Assembly: GCA_945893045.1 (NCBI GenBank)
Contig: CAMDEA010000031.1
Location: forward strand, 1 to 58,738
Source of the DNA: Planctomyces sp. SH-PL62
Lineage (GTDB): Bacteria > Planctomycetota > Planctomycetia > Planctomycetales > Planctomycetaceae
Direction: 5' to 3'
Length of the DNA stretch: 58,738 nucleotides
This document shows positions 26,019 through 34,412 of this stretch, piece after piece. The translations under genes and the position numbers were made by a program. Within the stretch, counting starts at the first letter, position 1. Every line of letters starts with the position of its first letter. The notes under the pieces are model-generated. The model was not told the DNA's origin, did not search any database, and was given only the letters and a program-made list of their open reading frames with translations.

Positions 26019-27311
26019 CTACACGACCTCGCCTGATGCCGGACGCCATAACGCAAGCGCGTCATCGCTTACCGGCTGACCGTTGGCATTGATCATCAGC
26101 TCGCGTCCCAGTCGATGTGAGATCGTCGCGAGTTGTCCCCATCCGGCCGACACAGTGCCGGTCTCCAAATCCGCGATCGGAGCGCGACGCTCTTTGACGG
26201 CCGCGATGAAATCGGCCAGATGCGGTACGGCTAATTCGCTGGCATCGGACGTGAGTGGTTCTTTCGAGTCGTACACCTTCCAGCCGCCCCGATCGACGAC
26301 CAGCGTGCCCCGCTCGCCGAAGAACGCCACGGCGGCGGTACGGCCTTCGGGAGCGTGATTGCTCCAGGTGCGATGTTCCCAGAGGACCGTCTTGTCGCCG
26401 CAGTCGAATTGCACATGCAGCGAATCGGGAGTCTCGGCGTCATCGGCGATGATTCGCTGGCCGCTGGTCGCACAGACTCGCTGAGGCCATGAGACTTCCA
26501 AGCCCCAACGGGCGACATCGAGCAACTGCGAACCCCATGCGCCGAGCTCTCCGGCTCCGTGATCCCAGAACCAGCGCCAGTGATAATGAAAGCGATTCGC
26601 AAGGAATGCTCGCTGCGGTGCAGGACCAAGCCAGGAATCGAAATCGACTCCCATCGGCAGATCGTTCGCAACGGCCGGCGTGAGCGGTTGCCGGCGTTGC
26701 ACGAACCAAGCCTTCGCAAGCGTCACCTTGCCGAGTTGCCCGCTCTGCACCAGCCGGATCGCTGATTGAAAGTGTGACCCGCTCCGCTGCGGCAAGCCGA
26801 CCGCGACGATGCGTTGATGTTGCCGAGCCGCTGCGATCATCGCCGCCGCTTCACCACCGCGATGACACACGGGCGTTTCGACGTACACGTCCTTGCCAGC
26901 TTCACAGGCCAACGTCGTCATCCGCGCGTGCCAATGATCGGGCGTCGCAATCACGACCGCATCGACTCGCGGATCGTCGAGCACCTTGCGGAAGTCCCGT
27001 TCGATTCGCGGTGTCGTCCCTTGAACGTTCTGCACCGCCTGCACGGCCGCCGGCAACACGTTCTCATCAATGTCACACAGCGTCACGACGTTCGCGTCCT
27101 TCAGCGACGCGAAACCGCTGGCCAACGCCTTACCCTGATTCCGGACGCCGATGACCGCGACATGCAATCGTTCCGCAGCCGACCCTTGAGCCAGTGCTGC
27201 AGCTCCCGCCAGACCGACCATGCCTGCCGCGACCCCGGCCGCGTTCTGAGCGCTCTTGCCTAGAAACTGCCGTCGATTCAAGTCGCGTTTTAGAAAGTCG
27301 TCGACGTTCAT
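26019..27311 (-). CDS. Tat-exported Gfo/Idh/MocA-family oxidoreductase
   Basis: 430 residues from ATG 27311; the frame is open to 27383, but MNVDDFLKRDLNRRQFLGK is a natural start with a twin-arginine signal and hydrophobic AAGVAAGMVGLAGAAALA. The N-terminal Rossmann fold LHVAVIGVRNQGKALASGFA binds NAD(P). The EKP-like region appears as YVETPVCHRGGEA after VIATPDHWH. The family oxidises or reduces sugars and related polyols, and many planctomycete members are exported with sugar-degrading sulfatases and hydrolases. The substrate cannot be told from sequence. No operon partner is adjacent on this strand. Confidence 0.88.
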   Translation of the reverse strand: MNVDDFLKRDLNRRQFLGKSAQNAAGVAAGMVGLAGAAALAQGSAAERLHVAVIGVRNQGKALASGFASLKDANVVTLCDIDENVLPAAVQAVQNVQGTTPRIERDFRKVLDDPRVDAVVIATPDHWHARMTTLACEAGKDVYVETPVCHRGGEAAAMIAAARQHQRIVAVGLPQRSGSHFQSAIRLVQSGQLGKVTLAKAWFVQRRQPLTPAVANDLPMGVDFDSWLGPAPQRAFLANRFHYHWRWFWDHGAGELGAWGSQLLDVARWGLEVSWPQRVCATSGQRIIADDAETPDSLHVQFDCGDKTVLWEHRTWSNHAPEGRTAAVAFFGERGTLVVDRGGWKVYDSKEPLTSDASELAVPHLADFIAAVKERRAPIADLETGTVSAGWGQLATISHRLGRELMINANGQPVSDDALALWRPASGEVV

Positions 27312-27416
27312 GGTGCGTTGGTGCCGGTGAGTGGCACGATGGAGTTCCAGTTTTTCGATGCGGTGCGGGCGAGCTACCGACACTCAGAGTCTGACCGAAA
27401 AGTCGTTTTTGTTTTT

Positions 27417-27506
27417 GTAGCCCGACCCCTTGTGGGTCGGAGGATTCGATTTCCCTCGGAAACGTCGCTCATTCAAAATCCTCCGACCCACAAGGGGTCG
27501 GGCTAC
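27417..27506. repeat. REPIN, family C
   Basis: GTAG 27417-27420 followed by a hairpin unit (CCGACCC...GGGTCGG). The inverted unit ends CTAC 27503-27506. It lies in the 400-bp interval 27312-27711 between divergent genes, where nothing else was recognised. The spacer is similar to that of the copy at 38546-38637. Confidence 0.92.
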
Positions 27507-27711
27507 AGGCTTTTCGGACAGCCTCTCAGTCACTGGCGGGGCAGTCTATCGGTCACGCCGGGCAATGTCTTGGAAGAACTGGTTCCGAGAGGCTCGCGGC
27601 TTGACGTCACACAGCCGGGGCGGAAGATGTTGCCCAGTTCGCGATTTCCGGCTCTCTGCGGCGTGGTGCCAGCAGTCAGTCAAGAACAACGAACCCGGCG
27701 ATGATGACCTT

Positions 27712-27960
27712 ATGAAGCACTCACGATTCTGGATTGGCCGCTTGTTTTGGACGGGAGCGGTGCTGACGTTCGTCGCGTTGCTGGCGTGCGCGATCTCGTT
27801 GGTCTTGCGGGCCGTGGGTGACGACGGTGGAGCGTCCGGCGTTTGGGGCGTGTTCCTGGTCGCAGCCAGCGCGTGGGTGATTGATTTTGTTTCGCTGGTC
27901 GCGCTGCTGGCGTGGCGAGCGATGCAAGAGACTGACTCCAATTCCACGCCCAATCCGTAA
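27712..27960 (+). CDS. Small two-helix membrane protein
   Basis: 82 residues from ATG 27712. Two predicted transmembrane helices (FWTGAVLTFVALLACAISLVL and VFLVAASAWVIDFVSLVALLAW) are joined by a Gly/Asp-rich loop, with a polar tail. The frame is open far upstream (from 27430), but that region contains the family C repeat and is not coding-like. No family was recognised. It is followed after 53 bp by the zinc-ribbon protein gene and may be cotranscribed with it. Confidence 0.65.
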   Translation: MKHSRFWIGRLFWTGAVLTFVALLACAISLVLRAVGDDGGASGVWGVFLVAASAWVIDFVSLVALLAWRAMQETDSNSTPNP

Positions 27961-27972
27961 ACGCCGCGATTG

Positions 27973-28008
27973 CCCATCTCAAATCTCAAATTTGAAATCT
28001 CAAATCTC
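27973..28008. repeat. AT-rich near-palindromic short tandem repeat
   Basis: Units of TCTCAAA around a central AAATTT form a near palindrome just before the start codon at 28014. A similar unit series (ATTTTCG) is translated inside K6 at about 23671-23702 (IENQKSKIEN). The composition is clearly different from the GC-rich surroundings. Confidence 0.6.
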
Positions 28009-28013
28009 TTCCC

Positions 28014-29168
28014 ATGCCCATCAAGTTTCGTTGCGATCACTGTCGGCAGTTTTTGGGCATCTCGCACAACAAGGCGGGAATGCTGGTGGACTGTCCGACG
28101 TGCGGCCGGACGATTCGCGTTCCCGATCCGGAAGGCAAAGTTCAGCCGATGCCGGAATTGAAGCTGAACTTCAAAGACTCGAAGCTCGCCACCGCACTGG
28201 AGGAACTCGCGTCACTTGGCCGCGACGATGCCGCACTCGCCGAACCGGAGATGGTGGTCGAACTCAGTGACAAGCAGACCCCTCCGAAGACCCCCTCAGA
28301 AGCCGCCGCATTGCCGATCGCACCGCCCCCCGCGCCGGTGCCCATTCGCGTCGAGCCAGTCCAGGCCCCGAAACCGATCCCGATTGAAGTCCACGATTCG
28401 CGCAAGCCCGCGCCGGTCGCTTCGATGCAAGAGCTCTCCGCACTGGCCAACCTGCCAACGGCGCGCGATCCGGCGATCGAACAACCGGTCGTCGATCTTG
28501 AAATGCCGCTCGGCCGGGCAGCCGATCGACACATCGCGGTCAAACGCGCGGGGACTAGCCGCATCGTGATTGCCGTGTTGATCGGATTCATCGTCGGGTT
28601 TGGCGCTGGTCGCTGGGATCGAGCTGCGGTGAAAGATTCCAATGGGCCTGGTGAGAAGGCTCTCGTGAGCAAGGACGCTCCCGTCGCTTCGACCGCAGGG
28701 AATTCCAAGTCCCTCGCCGTGCGCGGTCGCATCACGTTTCAAAGCGATTCGGGTGAGCGGCGTCCCGATCGCGGCTCGCGTGTGTTGCTGCTGCCTGAGA
28801 AACGAAGTGGCACGACCAAGCTACCCATCACGGGCTTTCGGGCCACAGACGCCGACACATTGACTGACACCGACAGCAAGCTCGCGGCAGCCAGTTTGCA
28901 AGCTCTGGGCGGCGATGTCGCGACGGTCGATGACGCCGGTTACTTTGAATCAACCGCGCTGCCGCCCGGCACCTATCGCATCTTGGCCCTGTCTCACTTC
29001 CAACGGCGAGACGACCGCGTTCCGATTGAACCAGAGGTCAAAGGATTGCTCGACAGTTACTTCGACAAGCCGGAACAGTTGCTGGGAAAATGCCGTTACA
29101 AAATCGACGAAGTCAAAGTCTCCGGCAACGCTCCCGCACCGTGGGATCATTCGTTTGACCGCGAGTGA
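28014..29168 (+). CDS. Zinc-ribbon membrane protein with carboxypeptidase-regulatory-like C-terminus
   Basis: 384 residues. An N-terminal zinc ribbon (FRCDHCRQF ... VDCPTCGRT; two CxxC pairs, residues 7-10 and 27-30) is followed by a long Pro/Ala-rich linker. One transmembrane helix (RIVIAVLIGFIVGFGAGRW) comes next, then a beta-rich domain with a pattern like carboxypeptidase-regulatory/SpaA-type folds (AGYFESTALPPGTYRILAL). This layout, a cytoplasmic zinc ribbon and an outer beta domain, is common in uncharacterised planctomycete proteins. Function is unknown. The region just before the start is occupied by the AT-rich repeat, and no strong ribosome binding site was seen. Confidence 0.75.
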   Translation: MPIKFRCDHCRQFLGISHNKAGMLVDCPTCGRTIRVPDPEGKVQPMPELKLNFKDSKLATALEELASLGRDDAALAEPEMVVELSDKQTPPKTPSEAAALPIAPPPAPVPIRVEPVQAPKPIPIEVHDSRKPAPVASMQELSALANLPTARDPAIEQPVVDLEMPLGRAADRHIAVKRAGTSRIVIAVLIGFIVGFGAGRWDRAAVKDSNGPGEKALVSKDAPVASTAGNSKSLAVRGRITFQSDSGERRPDRGSRVLLLPEKRSGTTKLPITGFRATDADTLTDTDSKLAAASLQALGGDVATVDDAGYFESTALPPGTYRILALSHFQRRDDRVPIEPEVKGLLDSYFDKPEQLLGKCRYKIDEVKVSGNAPAPWDHSFDRE

Positions 29169-29182
29169 TGCTTCTGAAATTT

Positions 29183-29323
29183 CGCCACTGGGCTTGTCCC
29201 AGTGGTTCCCGCGCTCTGCAGCTACGGCGTGAAAGAACGAAAGACGCCACGATCGAAGCATTGCTGAGCGTTCGTGGCCCGTAGCTGCAGAGCGCGGGAA
29301 CCACCCCGGCGAGCGGGGTGGCG
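29183..29323. repeat. REP-type pair, family D, between convergent genes
   Basis: The hairpin CCACTGGgcttgtCCCAGTGG leads to CTAC 29222-29225. The inverted copy has GTAG 29281-29284 and ends CCACCCC...GGGGTGG. The two units have different stem sequences with compensating changes, so the stem structure itself is conserved. Confidence 0.9.
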
Positions 29324-29330
29324 GCGCAAC

Positions 29331-29373
29331 AAAAAACCCAGACTCGTTCGCACGAGCCTGGGTTTTGCTTTTC
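29331..29373. terminator. Bidirectional rho-independent terminator
   Basis: Stem AAAACCCAGACTCG / CGAGCCTGGGTTTT around a six-base loop, with A-run and T-run flanks on both strands. It lies between the converging zinc-ribbon gene (end 29168) and Cys-rich protein gene (end 29403). Confidence 0.85.
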
Positions 29374-29402
29374 AAGAATTCATTCCTATCAATCAACCAT
29401 TG

Positions 29403-30398
29403 TCAACGGCAGCAACTGGGAGCCGGGCGACAACATGAGGCTGCCGGTTGACAGCAGCTCGGAGCCGGAGCCACGCAACAAGTCGGAGCGGGTGCGCACA
29501 CCGGAGTCGGGCAGCAGACCGTGACTTGAATCTTCTTCTCGACCATGTGGCAGACGCAGACTTGGATTTCCTTCTCGACCTTGTACGGCACCATCACGGT
29601 GCATTGCACTTCCTTCTCTTCCATGACCGGCTTGCAGCAGACGACCGTGCGCGTGCCGGTCTTCTTATGTGCGACGTGGACGAAGTACTGCACGTCGCGA
29701 GTGCGCGTTTCGCACTTGGGGACGCATACCTTCTGAGTGCAGGTTCGCGTCTCCGGCTTGCAGACGGTCACGTCGTACTCGAACGGCTGATCTTCACAGA
29801 CAACTTTGTGGACCGTGACGTCGATTTCCTTCTGAATGACTTCCGGCACCCAGACCTTTTGTGTGCAGGTCGTCATTTGCGGGCAGCAGGTCGGACGGCC
29901 GCAAGCGTCACAGCCGCGCACGAACGTCTGCACTTGGACGGAGCGATCTTCCCAATGTCCGCCTTGCTCGCAGACGGTCCGCTTCTCCGTGGACGCGACA
30001 CACTTGGCAACTTTGCGAACTCCTTGGCGTTTCTCCGTGTGCGGGACCATCACCGTGTATTCGGTGGTCACGTCTTTCCACTCCGGCACCGAGACCTGAT
30101 ACGTCTCTTGGCGAGTGTGCGCCTCCGGGTGCCATTCACAGTATTCGTATGCGACTTCTTTCCGCTCTTCGACCATCTTGCAAACAGTGATCTTGCGAGT
30201 GTGTGTTTCCGGACGGCACTCGGTGACGCAGACCTTTCGAGTCTCCATCGTCATGTGCGGTACCAGCACGGTCCGCTCGACCATGCAGGTGGCGGGAGCC
30301 GGACAGGCCGGCTGACAACAGTGATCGGCGGAGACAGGACTGCTGGGGATGCCCAATAGTCCGACGGCGGCGAGACTGACCCACAAGAGCTTCTTCAT
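29403..30398 (-). CDS. Secreted cysteine-rich YTV-type wall/surface protein
   Basis: 331 residues with a Sec signal (MKKLLWVSLAAVGLLGIPSSPVSA). The mature part has many Cys residues and repeated short beta motifs such as TTEYTVMVPH, KEVQCTVMVPYKVEKE and KVCVPKCETRTRDV. It ends in a Cys-Pro tail of APSCC units (about residues 300-331). This resembles the planctomycete YTV-repeat proteins described from the Rhodopirellula cell wall, where disulfide crosslinking is thought to matter. The ribosome binding site is GGAAG before ATG 30398. A terminator lies directly downstream (29331-29373). The gene appears monocistronic. Confidence 0.75.
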   Translation of the reverse strand: MKKLLWVSLAAVGLLGIPSSPVSADHCCQPACPAPATCMVERTVLVPHMTMETRKVCVTECRPETHTRKITVCKMVEERKEVAYEYCEWHPEAHTRQETYQVSVPEWKDVTTEYTVMVPHTEKRQGVRKVAKCVASTEKRTVCEQGGHWEDRSVQVQTFVRGCDACGRPTCCPQMTTCTQKVWVPEVIQKEIDVTVHKVVCEDQPFEYDVTVCKPETRTCTQKVCVPKCETRTRDVQYFVHVAHKKTGTRTVVCCKPVMEEKEVQCTVMVPYKVEKEIQVCVCHMVEKKIQVTVCCPTPVCAPAPTCCVAPAPSCCQPAASCCRPAPSCCR

Positions 30399-30632
30399 GT
30401 TGCTTCCTTTTCGACGTGAGATTTGGAGAAACGGATCACTCGGTGGCTAAATCTGAGAAGTGAGTTGCGTCACCGACCCAACCAATTCCGGCAGCCAGGT
30501 GCGCAACATTGCTGGGAGAAAATACAGCAATGAATCTCAACCGAGAAGTGTCAAAATAGGAAAGATGCGCAATGTGGGAGTCCGCAAGGCTTGGGAAGCC
30601 CGGACGGATATGGGACAGGAAGATCCCCGTCC

Positions 30633-31817
30633 TCAGGCCAGGATCGCCACGACCTCTGTTTGCAGCGCTCCGCCCGTGACATGCACCTGGCTCTGCGGAT
30701 CGACGAAGACGTTGATCTCCGAACGGACGCCGAATTCCGGCAGGTAGATTCCCGGCTCGACCGAAAAGCAGGTGCGTGGCAGGATCAGTCGTTCCTCGTG
30801 CGTTTCGAGGTTGTCCATGTTCGCCCCGTTACCGTGAACCTCCTGGCCGATGCTGTGTCCGGTGCGATGTACGAAGCGATCGCCGTAACCAGCCGCGACG
30901 ACGACCGCTCGGCAGGCGTCATCGACTTCCCAACCTTGCAGAGGCCGCTTCGCCGCGAAGGCCGACTTCACACACGCAATCGCGGCATCTCGAGCCGCGG
31001 CGACGATCGCGAACACTTCGGCGATGCGAGCCGGCACGGTCTCGCCCACAAAGCCGGTGCGTGTCAGATCGCTGTAGACAGCACGCGGTTGATCGAGCTT
31101 GCCCCACAAGTCGATCAGCACGAAGTCGCCGCGCCGGATCGTCGTGTTCGCGCCGGTGCCGGTCTCGTAGTGCGGATCGCCGGAGTTCGGGCCGACGCCG
31201 ACGATCGGCGGGTGATACGTCGTCACGCCGTTTCGAGCGAAGTGATCCATGATGACGTCCCGCACCGCGATTTCATTCGTCTCGCCGCGCGACCGGATCG
31301 CATCGGCGATGAACTTCCAGGCGACGTCATACGCGCTGTCGGTGACTTGCTCTGCCGCGAAGTGCGATTGGATCTGGTCATCGTCCCACGCCGCCTCAAA
31401 GAGCTGAATCAAATCCCCTGATGATGCGACTTCGATCCCCAGCGACTTCACCAACTCGACGGTCCCCGCATCAGCGCGAGAGACATAGGGGTTGCCGTTG
31501 CGGGGCGAGTACTCCATCGCGACGCGCTTCATGCCGCTGAGCAACTGAGCGATGCCGGCTTCAAGTTCTTGCCATTTGAGATAGACCGTTTTCGATCCCG
31601 GCAAGTGATCGAGAGCACCGGTTTCAATCCGATGCACCAGTCGCATCGGCTCACCGCGCGCCGGCACGCAGTAAAAAAAACGCCGCGACGTGACCGGCAT
31701 CTCGCCCATGCCCAGCACTCGCCGAGCCAGCACATTGCTGCCACGAAAGTCGTACAGCAACCAACCATCAAAACCGAATCGCTGTAAAGCCTGTTGAATC
31801 GCGGGAAGGTCGAACAT
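30633..31817 (-). CDS. M24-family metallopeptidase (Xaa-Pro aminopeptidase-like)
   Basis: 394 residues from ATG 31817, which has GGAGA four bases upstream. The N-terminal creatinase-like domain is followed by a pita-bread fold. Ligand motifs are in the usual order: FVLIDLWG and VYSDLTRTG (Asp), GHSIGQEVHG (His), FSVEPGIY (Glu) and RSEINVFV (Glu). All five dinuclear metal ligands appear present, so it should be active. It probably cleaves X-Pro dipeptides in the cytoplasm, since no signal peptide is visible. The sugar dehydrogenase gene lies downstream on the same strand with a perfect hairpin (31846-31923) between the two. Confidence 0.9.
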   Translation of the reverse strand: MFDLPAIQQALQRFGFDGWLLYDFRGSNVLARRVLGMGEMPVTSRRFFYCVPARGEPMRLVHRIETGALDHLPGSKTVYLKWQELEAGIAQLLSGMKRVAMEYSPRNGNPYVSRADAGTVELVKSLGIEVASSGDLIQLFEAAWDDDQIQSHFAAEQVTDSAYDVAWKFIADAIRSRGETNEIAVRDVIMDHFARNGVTTYHPPIVGVGPNSGDPHYETGTGANTTIRRGDFVLIDLWGKLDQPRAVYSDLTRTGFVGETVPARIAEVFAIVAAARDAAIACVKSAFAAKRPLQGWEVDDACRAVVVAAGYGDRFVHRTGHSIGQEVHGNGANMDNLETHEERLILPRTCFSVEPGIYLPEFGVRSEINVFVDPQSQVHVTGGALQTEVVAILA

Positions 31818-31845
31818 GAAGTCTCCAGATCTTGACGGTGGTCTC

Positions 31846-31923
31846 AAAGCCGTACCGCGACCGTTAGGGAGCGGCCTGTCTTCAACACGGCGGGCCGCTC
31901 CCTAACGGTCGCGGTACGGCTTT
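31846..31923. repeat. Perfect inverted repeat, family H
   Basis: 31-nt perfect arms (31846-31876 and 31893-31923) beginning AAAGCCGTACCGCGACC. Each arm has a weak internal palindrome (CCGC...GCGG). A GTA precedes the stem instead of the usual GTAG. It lies upstream of the M24 peptidase start and just beyond the end of the sugar dehydrogenase gene (31928). Confidence 0.88.
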
Positions 31924-31927
31924 CTCA

Positions 31928-34171
31928 CTACGGTTCTTTGGGAATCGCTCGAATCCAGCGTTCGATCAATTCGACCGCTTCGGCGTCGATGATGTTGCTG
32001 GCGATGTGCGGCATCCGGCCGAGGCCGGTCTTCTTCATGCGATGCAGAACCATTGACCGCGCGGGGTCGCCGGGGACGAGCACCTTTGGATCAGACAACT
32101 CAAACAAGCCTTGTCCCGGCCGCACGCCGACCGTGCCGGTATCCGCCAGCGGCAACGGTGCCAGCAGAATGAATTCGGCGTTGCCGCCCCCCCACTTTCG
32201 GTGGCAGTGCGAGCAATTCGCGTGGAGGTACGACCGCGCGCGGGCGTTGAGCGATTGCTGCGCATCGTGGTAATCGACAAGCCCGCTCTGGAAGCCCTTA
32301 GGATCCGGCGGCAGCGGCTTCGTGAAGTAGCCGAGTTCGGCCAGATGCCGCACCTGATTCTTCGGCTTCCCATCGCCGAAATCGAAGTTGCGGTTCAACT
32401 GCTCGGTCGTCGCGCCGAGCACATACTTCGCCGCCATCGTGTGGCACAGCGTGCATTCGGCGCGGCTGGGGAAGTGCCACTTCTGCTCGCGAATTCCGTT
32501 CGGGGCCGACTTGTCTTTGATCTTGATGACGCGGTCCAAACCTTTCGCGTCCAACAGCTCGGCGTCGGTTTGCTCGTCGTTCCAGACATAGGTGTAGCCG
32601 TTCCAGACTTGAGCACCGTACTCGTCGTCGTTGCCGGGCATCTTGATGTGATGCAGCAGTCGCGTCTCCAGCCGCCGCGCACTCTTCGGGTTGCCTGGTT
32701 CGAGCTCGAGCGAGAAGGTCTTCACGAACACGGTTCCGTCAGGGAAGCGCCAGCCCGGCATGTTCCCTGGCGCTTCGGCGGGGTATGTCACCGCGTCGAA
32801 TTCGATTTGGGCGTTTCCGGGGACGGCCATCAGCCGCTCTTTCGTCGCGCCGTCCGACCACAGCGCGGCGACGACGTCATACGGAATGACTCCTGCCGCC
32901 GGCTTGTGCTCTTTGACGCTCGCGAACAGGCCGGTCTCGCTGAGCTTGCTGGGGAACGGCACCTTCGGCTGAGTGCTCGGCGGGACCGGGACGAGTTGAT
33001 GCAGGCCCCCTCCCGCGAAATCGACAAACAAGATCTCGCCGGCCGTGTCTTGGATGATCTCGACGATGCGGACTTGCGTGTCGCACAGCTCCCGATGCTC
33101 GGTGACTTTCTTGGTCTTCACGTCGTAGCGGAGCATCCAGACTTTGCCGGTGTCGTAGTCGCCGTAGATGTACGCGCCCTCCAGTTCCGGCAGACGTTTG
33201 CCGTGATACACCCAGCCGCCGGTGATCGAACGAAAATCGGTGTGCGAGTGCTCGACGATCGGATCAATGAACGGCGACGGCCCCTTCGGACGTTCGGGCC
33301 GGAAGGGATGCAGACCTTCGCGCACGCTCCAGCCGTAGTTCCCGCCACGCTGGATGAGATAGACCATCTCCCACAAGTCTTGCCCAACTTCGCCCGCCCA
33401 CATCTGGCCTGTCGGCGCGTCGAATGAAAACTTCCAAACTTGGCGATGCCCGTAAGACCAAATCTCGCCGCGGGCTTTCGCGTTGCCGACGAAGGGATTG
33501 TCCTTCGGGATGCCATACGCTTTGCCGTCACTGGGATGATCGACGTCCAGCCGCAGGATCGCACCGAGCAAATCGCTCAGGTCTTGCCCGGTCTGCAACG
33601 AATCCGCAATCCCGCTGCCGTCGCCCGTCACGAGATACAGCATCCCGTCCAACCCAAACCGCACGCAGCCGCCGTTGTGTCCGCCGGACGGCCATTCGAG
33701 CAGCGTCGTCTCCGACTTCTCATCCGCCTTGAGTGATTCACCTCGCGCGACCGTCAGCCGAGACAACCGGCTCCCTTTCGGCGATGGGTTCGCGGAATCA
33801 GCGACGCTCGTGACGTAGAGGAATCCATTCTTCTCAAACTGCGGATGCGCCACGATGCCATACACCGTCCGCTTCAAGTCCACGACAAGCTGCGGCTGCG
33901 GCTCCTTGGCCGAGCCATCCAGCACCCAAATCTTCCCCGGCCGCTCGGCGACTAGCAACCGCTTCGATCCCGGTACAACCGCCGCCGATAATGGCTCGAA
34001 CAATTTCAGCTTCGGATACGCCAGTTCCAACCGATACGGGTCCGGCGGCTCCGGCGAGCCAACCACTTTCGAGGTCGTCCACGGCGTCCGTTCCGCCGAC
34101 CACAGGTGACTCACTGGCCCGCACAACAACAGAATGCAAAACGACGTGAACCACCCGCAACTCTTGAGCAT
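31928..34171 (-). CDS. Exported PQQ-type sugar dehydrogenase fused to cytochrome c-like region
   Basis: 747 residues from ATG 34171, with GGAGG eight bases upstream and a signal peptide (KSCGWFTSFCILLLCGPVSHLWSA). The N-terminal half is a six-bladed glucose/sorbosone dehydrogenase-type propeller (LFEPLSAAVVPGSKRLLVAERPG ... YGIVAHPQFEKNGFLYV, GDGSGI, YGWSVREG). The C-terminal half contains two haem-binding CxxCH motifs, CTLCH and CSHCH, and ends near LIERWIRAIP, as in planctomycete c-type cytochromes. It probably oxidises a sugar or other alcohol and passes electrons internally to haem. The substrate is unknown. Confidence 0.85.
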   Translation of the reverse strand: MLKSCGWFTSFCILLLCGPVSHLWSAERTPWTTSKVVGSPEPPDPYRLELAYPKLKLFEPLSAAVVPGSKRLLVAERPGKIWVLDGSAKEPQPQLVVDLKRTVYGIVAHPQFEKNGFLYVTSVADSANPSPKGSRLSRLTVARGESLKADEKSETTLLEWPSGGHNGGCVRFGLDGMLYLVTGDGSGIADSLQTGQDLSDLLGAILRLDVDHPSDGKAYGIPKDNPFVGNAKARGEIWSYGHRQVWKFSFDAPTGQMWAGEVGQDLWEMVYLIQRGGNYGWSVREGLHPFRPERPKGPSPFIDPIVEHSHTDFRSITGGWVYHGKRLPELEGAYIYGDYDTGKVWMLRYDVKTKKVTEHRELCDTQVRIVEIIQDTAGEILFVDFAGGGLHQLVPVPPSTQPKVPFPSKLSETGLFASVKEHKPAAGVIPYDVVAALWSDGATKERLMAVPGNAQIEFDAVTYPAEAPGNMPGWRFPDGTVFVKTFSLELEPGNPKSARRLETRLLHHIKMPGNDDEYGAQVWNGYTYVWNDEQTDAELLDAKGLDRVIKIKDKSAPNGIREQKWHFPSRAECTLCHTMAAKYVLGATTEQLNRNFDFGDGKPKNQVRHLAELGYFTKPLPPDPKGFQSGLVDYHDAQQSLNARARSYLHANCSHCHRKWGGGNAEFILLAPLPLADTGTVGVRPGQGLFELSDPKVLVPGDPARSMVLHRMKKTGLGRMPHIASNIIDAEAVELIERWIRAIPKEP

Positions 34172-34283
34172 GATCGCCTCCGACAACGATGACACGCGGC
34201 ACTATCCAGACGCGGCGAGAGTCTATTCACGCGGCGCGGACAACATCCAGCATCGCGCTCATTGAACCCGGTTTGAATGTTTG

Positions 34284-34387
34284 GTAGCCACGCTCGCCAA
34301 GAGCGTGGACTGTCTTCATCATTTTGTGCCCCATGATTTTGCCACTCCTCCGCCTCATGAATCACAGAATCATGGGACACAAAATCA
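34284..34387. repeat. Solitary REP and adjacent inverted repeat, family P
   Basis: GTAG 34284-34287 is followed by the hairpin CCACGCTCgccaaGAGCGTGG (34288-34308). Next to it is an AT-rich inverted repeat (about 34320-34341 and 34367-34387) with CATTTTGTG and CACAAAAT ends. Both lie between the divergent sugar dehydrogenase and S9 peptidase genes, upstream of the S9 start. Confidence 0.8.
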
Positions 34388-34412
34388 TGTTCTCGCGAAC
34401 GGGAGACAATTC

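Noticed and set aside
27417..27720. N-terminal extension (27430) of the small membrane protein
   Set aside because: The segment includes the family C repeat and has no coding character; ATG 27712 starts a typical membrane protein.
32111..33427. 438-codon plus-strand frame opposite the sugar dehydrogenase
   Set aside because: Shadow of the minus-strand gene, which has clear CxxCH and propeller motifs.
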